Positions 60,428 to 64,000 of a stretch of 64,000 nt of DNA are shown piece after piece. The stretch covers positions 7,626,001-7,690,000 of the forward strand of contig NZ_CP046171.1 in the NCBI RefSeq assembly GCF_011801125.1. The letters run 5' to 3'. The DNA comes from Nocardia brasiliensis (lineage in GTDB: Bacteria; Actinomycetota; Actinomycetes; Mycobacteriales; Mycobacteriaceae). Every line of letters starts with the position of its first letter. Position 1 is the stretch's first letter. Below the pieces are notes generated by a model. That model did no database searches. It was not told the origin of the DNA and saw only the letters and a list, made by a program, of their open reading frames with translations. A program made the position numbers and the translations under genes.

Positions 60428-62833
60428 CTACTCCGCCTCGGCGAAGGCGCGGGCGTAGCGGGTACCGACGACCAGGAGCAGCACGCCGACGACGAGGAAG
60501 GCGGCTACCCGGACCAGTCCGTCCAGGGTGGCCAGGTCGAACAGGAACAGCTTCGCCAGCGCGGCGGCGGTGACCAGCAGGCCCGAGCCGAGCGCGAGTT
60601 TCGCTACGGCGGAAGCCTTCCCGAGGTTGCGCAGGCCGTAGAACAGCGACGCGGTCGCGCCGGCCATCCACAGGATCGTCGCCGCGCTGTGCCCGATCAG
60701 GAAGCCGTCGTCGGCACCGGTCGCGACGGCGATCGACACCGCGGCGGTGGTCACCGCGTACAGCCCCGCGAGACCCGCCACGATCCACTGCAACTCGGCG
60801 GTGTTCCGCAGACCGGGCACGGTGCGCGCACACCAGAGGGCCACCGCCACGACCGCCATCAGCAGCAGCGCGGCCAGTGCCGTCGCCACGGTCAGGCTCT
60901 GTTCCGACCGATGCTGCGAGGCAAGGATTTCCGGGCTCGCGACGTTCAGGAACGCCAGGCCGCCGAGTACCGCGAAGGCCGCACCGAGGCCGGCCGCGAC
61001 ACCCGAGCGCCGCTGCCCGGCAACGCCGAAGAACCCGAGCGCCACCAGCAACCACGCGATCGGCAGGGTGCGCGCGTCGGTGACGACAACGCAGACCTCG
61101 AGCAGCGCGACCGCTCCGGCGACCGCCGCGACCGTGCAGGTGTGTCCCGGAAGCCGCACCAGCGCCGCGACTTTCGGCACCAGGGCGGTGGCGGCCACCA
61201 GCAGCAGCACCGCCGCGAAGACCGCCGCGATCGCGGTCGCCACCGGCCGGTCGCCCCGGTACATCCCCGGCGCGATCAGCAGCGGCACGCTCACGAGGGC
61301 GAGCGTCAGCGAGGCGGTGACATCGGACGGCCGCTGCCGGACCACCAGGACGGTCCCGGCCAGCCCGACCGCCGCCACGGCCACCGCGGCCACCAGCAGC
61401 CGCAGCCGATCGTCCGGGGTGTCGAGCAGTGCGCCCGCGACCACGAGGAACGTGGCCAGCCCCGCGGGCAGGGTCCGCACGACATGCAGATACGGCCAGT
61501 CCCGCACCAGTTGCACCGGCAGGCACGCCACCTGCAATACGATCAGGAACGCCAGCAGCACCAGCTCAGTCGTCAACACGGGCGACAGCGCGGCAGCGCC
61601 GACCACGACCAGCACCGCAAGCGGCTGCGACTGCCACCGCAGCGCCAGCGCCACCCCGATCGCCGCGACGCCGAGCGCCACCGCGAAGCCGAGCACCGGA
61701 TGCAGCCAGTGATAGATCGCGGTCACCGCGACCACGTCGAGGTAGGCGCCCGCGATACCGGTGGCCGCCAACGCGATACCACCGACCCGGCCACCCGGCC
61801 GATCGAACACCCGCATGCCCGCCGCCACCAGCGTGGCCGAGAATGCCGCACCCGCAACAACTCTGGGAATCGGGCCGAAGAAGCCCGCCTGCGCGGCCAG
61901 CACCAGCAGCATCACCACACCGATCAGCGTCACGCCGACCCCTGCCACCGCCAGCAGCTTGCTGATCAACCCGTCGCGCTGCCACCACGGCGTGTGCGGC
62001 ACCGGCGGCGCGGCCCGCGGCGGCACCGGCGGCCGCATCCCCGGACCGGGCATGCCACGCCCCGGCATCGGCGGCCGCGCAGCCCACCCCGGCCCGCCCT
62101 GCGGGGCGAACATGGGCGGGTAAGGCGGCCGCACCGCGCCGGAAGACACTGCGGCCCAAGCCGCTTCATTCGGGAGAGGCGCGGTGCCCGGACCGTGCAT
62201 TCCCTGCGGCGCAACGATGCCCGCCGCAGGAACACCCTGCGGCGATCCACCAACGCCCGGGACCTGGCCCATCGGCACCGCCCCTGCCGTCGTGGGTGCG
62301 CCCGGCGCACCCGAGGACGCGGATGGAACATCCGTACCGGTGCCCGGAGCGGCAGCCGAGCCCTGCACACCCGTCGCCGGGGTCGCAGCAGCGTTCGCAC
62401 CGTGCGTCGCTGCTTCGTCAGGAGCCGAGCCTGCCCCCGAAACCGCGTCCGATCCGTGCGGCCGCGGACCCGTCGCCGCGCCGGAGGCGAAGCCCGCGCC
62501 CGAATCCTGCGCCTGCGGACCCGAGCCCGTGGCCTGTCCCGGAACCTCGGTACCGAGCGCGCCCGAGCTGGTCTCCTGCGAACCCACCCTCAGGGTGGGG
62601 CCTGCCAAGGCCGGCGGCACCTGCCCGGCGCCGAGATCGACGGCGGTTCCCGGCACCGACCCCTCGGCGCGACCGCCTTCCAGAGCCGAAACCCCGTGCG
62701 CCCCAGCGGAACCTGTCACTACCTGAATACGCAACAGCTCCAGGTCCCGTCCGAGCACACCCATCTGCGTCCCCAACGCAGCGAATTCCCCCGAAAGGCG
62801 CGAGATCAGCGCCGGATCGATAGATGTGGTCAT
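60428..62833 (-). CDS. DUF2339 multi-pass membrane protein
   Basis: The protein has 801 residues from ATG 62833 (MTTSIDPALISRLSGEFAAL). Residues 1-40 are a possible coiled coil, and residues 45-270 are Ala/Gly/Pro-rich low complexity (PPMPGRGMPGPGMRPPVPPR at the end). From about residue 285 some 14 or more hydrophobic helices follow (LLAVAGVGVTLIGVVMLLVL first). FGLRNLGKASAVAKLALGS-like text near the end (FYGLRNLGKASAVAKLALG) is typical of DUF2339. The function of the family is unknown. Confidence 0.83.
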   Translation of the reverse strand: MTTSIDPALISRLSGEFAALGTQMGVLGRDLELLRIQVVTGSAGAHGVSALEGGRAEGSVPGTAVDLGAGQVPPALAGPTLRVGSQETSSGALGTEVPGQATGSGPQAQDSGAGFASGAATGPRPHGSDAVSGAGSAPDEAATHGANAAATPATGVQGSAAAPGTGTDVPSASSGAPGAPTTAGAVPMGQVPGVGGSPQGVPAAGIVAPQGMHGPGTAPLPNEAAWAAVSSGAVRPPYPPMFAPQGGPGWAARPPMPGRGMPGPGMRPPVPPRAAPPVPHTPWWQRDGLISKLLAVAGVGVTLIGVVMLLVLAAQAGFFGPIPRVVAGAAFSATLVAAGMRVFDRPGGRVGGIALAATGIAGAYLDVVAVTAIYHWLHPVLGFAVALGVAAIGVALALRWQSQPLAVLVVVGAAALSPVLTTELVLLAFLIVLQVACLPVQLVRDWPYLHVVRTLPAGLATFLVVAGALLDTPDDRLRLLVAAVAVAAVGLAGTVLVVRQRPSDVTASLTLALVSVPLLIAPGMYRGDRPVATAIAAVFAAVLLLVAATALVPKVAALVRLPGHTCTVAAVAGAVALLEVCVVVTDARTLPIAWLLVALGFFGVAGQRRSGVAAGLGAAFAVLGGLAFLNVASPEILASQHRSEQSLTVATALAALLLMAVVAVALWCARTVPGLRNTAELQWIVAGLAGLYAVTTAAVSIAVATGADDGFLIGHSAATILWMAGATASLFYGLRNLGKASAVAKLALGSGLLVTAAALAKLFLFDLATLDGLVRVAAFLVVGVLLLVVGTRYARAFAEAE

Positions 62834-63108
62834 GCACCCATGCTCGCCCCGCCGACCCACGCGAACATGAGTAGTAACCCCTGCTGACGACCCGAGATCT
62901 ACCCGAATACCGGCACGGCTCGGCCACGCGACAGCGCGCGGCGACGATATGCAGGATTCGCGCACGCGACCCGCCCCGCGGTGCACGTTTTTCCCGCGGC
63001 GATCTGGTGTTCCAGCGGAAATTCACGCCACGGCACCGGTGCGGCGACGCAAGCGGATCGTGGCTCGAATACTCGGTGTCCATCCGCATTCGGGAAAGGA
63101 CAACAACA
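62834..63108. other. Divergent intergenic region before the oxygenase gene
   Basis: This 275-bp gap holds the promoters of the DUF2339 and oxygenase genes. GGAAAGGA at 63094-63101 is the ribosome-binding site for the TTG start at 63109. No other element was seen. Confidence 0.45.
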
Positions 63109-64000
63109 TTGAGTGCGACACCAGCGAGTGACCACCCCGGGGTGACCTTGCTCGACGGGTTCGTCCCGGTGATCGACCTGTCGGCCAGGCACCATGCCGA
63201 CGGACGCCGGGCGATCGCGCGGGCGATCGGACAGGCCTGTGCGAACTCGGGCTTCTTCACCATCGTCGGCCATGGCGTGCCTGCCGACCTCATCGCTCGG
63301 ATGTGTGCGTCGAATCGGGAGTTCTTCGAGCTGCCCGACGCGATGAAGGACCGGGTCGCACACCGGCCCGGGGTGTCGGGGTTCCGGCGCATGGCGGGCG
63401 CCACCGCACACAGCCTGGACCAGCCGTCGCCGCCGGACCTGTGCGAAGTCTTCGCCGCACACGTGACCGGAGAGCTGAGCGAGGCGCGACGCGCGCGTCT
63501 CGGCGACTATTGGGCCTCGTGGAAATTGGCCAATATCTGGCCCGAGGTGCCCGCGGATTTCGCGGACGTCTGGCACGAATATCTCGCCGCACTCACCGAA
63601 TTGGCGGGCGATCTCATGCGGTTGTTCGCGCTGGCACTCGAATTGCCGGAGACCTTCTTCGACGCCCTGTTCGACCGTCACGTCTCCTCAGTGGCGGTGA
63701 ACTACTACTTCCCGCAGCGCGCGGCGCCGCTACCCGGCCAGTTGCGCCGCGGCGCGCACACCGACTGGGGCAGCCTCACCATCCTTTACCAAGACACCGC
63801 CGTCGGCGGCTTGCAGGTACGCCACGGTGCCGGTGCGTGGCAGGACGTCCCGGCGGTGCCCGGCGGCTTCATCGTCAACATCGGCGATCTGATGGCCCTG
63901 TGGACGGCGGGCCGCTGGGTCTCCACCATGCATCGCGTGATCAACCCCGAACAGGGTGATTCGTCGTCACGGCTGTCGATTCCGTTTTTCTACCTCCCCA
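63109..64000 (+). CDS. 2-oxoglutarate/Fe(II)-dependent oxygenase, isopenicillin-N-synthase family (partial)
   Basis: This frame of 297 codons is open at the window edge. The start is TTG 63109 (L-SATPASDHPGVTLLDGFVP), ten bases after GGAAAGGA; a GTG further in is possible. The N-terminal DIOX_N domain (FVPVIDLSARHHADGRRAI, NSGFFTIVGHGVP) is followed by the jelly-roll core with the metal ligands His and Asp in GAHTDWGSLTILYQD, the distal His in STMHRVIN, and the 2-oxoglutarate-binding Arg/Ser in SRLSIPFFYLP. It uses 2-oxoglutarate and oxygen to oxidise an unknown substrate. The C-terminal residues are outside the window. Confidence 0.87.
   Translation, partial: MSATPASDHPGVTLLDGFVPVIDLSARHHADGRRAIARAIGQACANSGFFTIVGHGVPADLIARMCASNREFFELPDAMKDRVAHRPGVSGFRRMAGATAHSLDQPSPPDLCEVFAAHVTGELSEARRARLGDYWASWKLANIWPEVPADFADVWHEYLAALTELAGDLMRLFALALELPETFFDALFDRHVSSVAVNYYFPQRAAPLPGQLRRGAHTDWGSLTILYQDTAVGGLQVRHGAGAWQDVPAVPGGFIVNIGDLMALWTAGRWVSTMHRVINPEQGDSSSRLSIPFFYLP

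Overview
The window is a 64-kb piece of a high-GC actinobacterial chromosome, most likely from Nocardia or a close mycolic-acid-containing relative. The evidence is the set of mycolate and cell-envelope genes (mmpL3, aftD, a tmaT-like acyltransferase, fadE5-fadA2-fabG4-htdX, an lpqI-like lipoprotein), the many acyl-CoA enzymes, and the frequent apparently leaderless genes with a TANNNT box 7-10 nt before the start codon. From memory, not a search, the order from fadE5 (12.3 kb) to mmpL3 (60.3 kb) follows the M. tuberculosis Rv0244c-Rv0206c interval, with several insertions.

Region 1 (0-12 kb) is accessory and catabolic. It holds a two-gene flavin monooxygenase pair (NtaA/DszA-like, partial, and DszC-like), a small lipoprotein, a MazF-like toxin with a ribbon-helix-helix antitoxin, and a thiolase-crotonase-TetR operon facing another crotonase across a perfect 26-bp palindrome. 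A secreted DUF4185 protein, a frameshifted IS110-type transposase remnant, a methyltransferase, a small secreted peptide and an alpha/beta hydrolase follow.

Region 2 (12-30 kb) is the fadE5/fadA2/fabG4/htdX fatty-acid locus with its probable TetR regulator and an lpqI homologue. About 9 kb separates fadE5 from fadA2. That stretch carries a GGDEF membrane protein, a VanW protein with heptapeptide repeats, a 6-phosphogluconate dehydrogenase, a secreted three-gene operon whose lipase-like member has lost its catalytic Ser and His, and a multiply deleted ephD-type pseudogene. A TTAC-N6-GTAA motif occurs upstream of fadE5, between fadA2 and fabG4, and upstream of the tetR gene, which suggests one regulon.

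Region 3 (30-46 kb) holds a universal stress protein, isochorismate synthase, a DUF2613 peptide, the arabinofuranosyltransferase AftD, a DinB protein, and an envelope-glycolipid cluster: TmaT-like acyltransferase, DUF3068 protein, flippase, large membrane protein, GT4 glycosyltransferase and MtrP-like methyltransferase.

Region 4 (46-64 kb) holds aldehyde dehydrogenase, small unknown ORFs, GTP-dependent PEP carboxykinase (pckA), a pair of dynamin-like GTPase proteins, an SDR, an intact secretory-type lipase, the trmB-NYN-mmpL3 operon, a DUF2339 membrane protein and a partial 2-oxoglutarate/Fe(II) oxygenase. No rRNA, tRNA, CRISPR array or intact insertion sequence was seen. Synteny and family statements rest on recall of families and need database confirmation.
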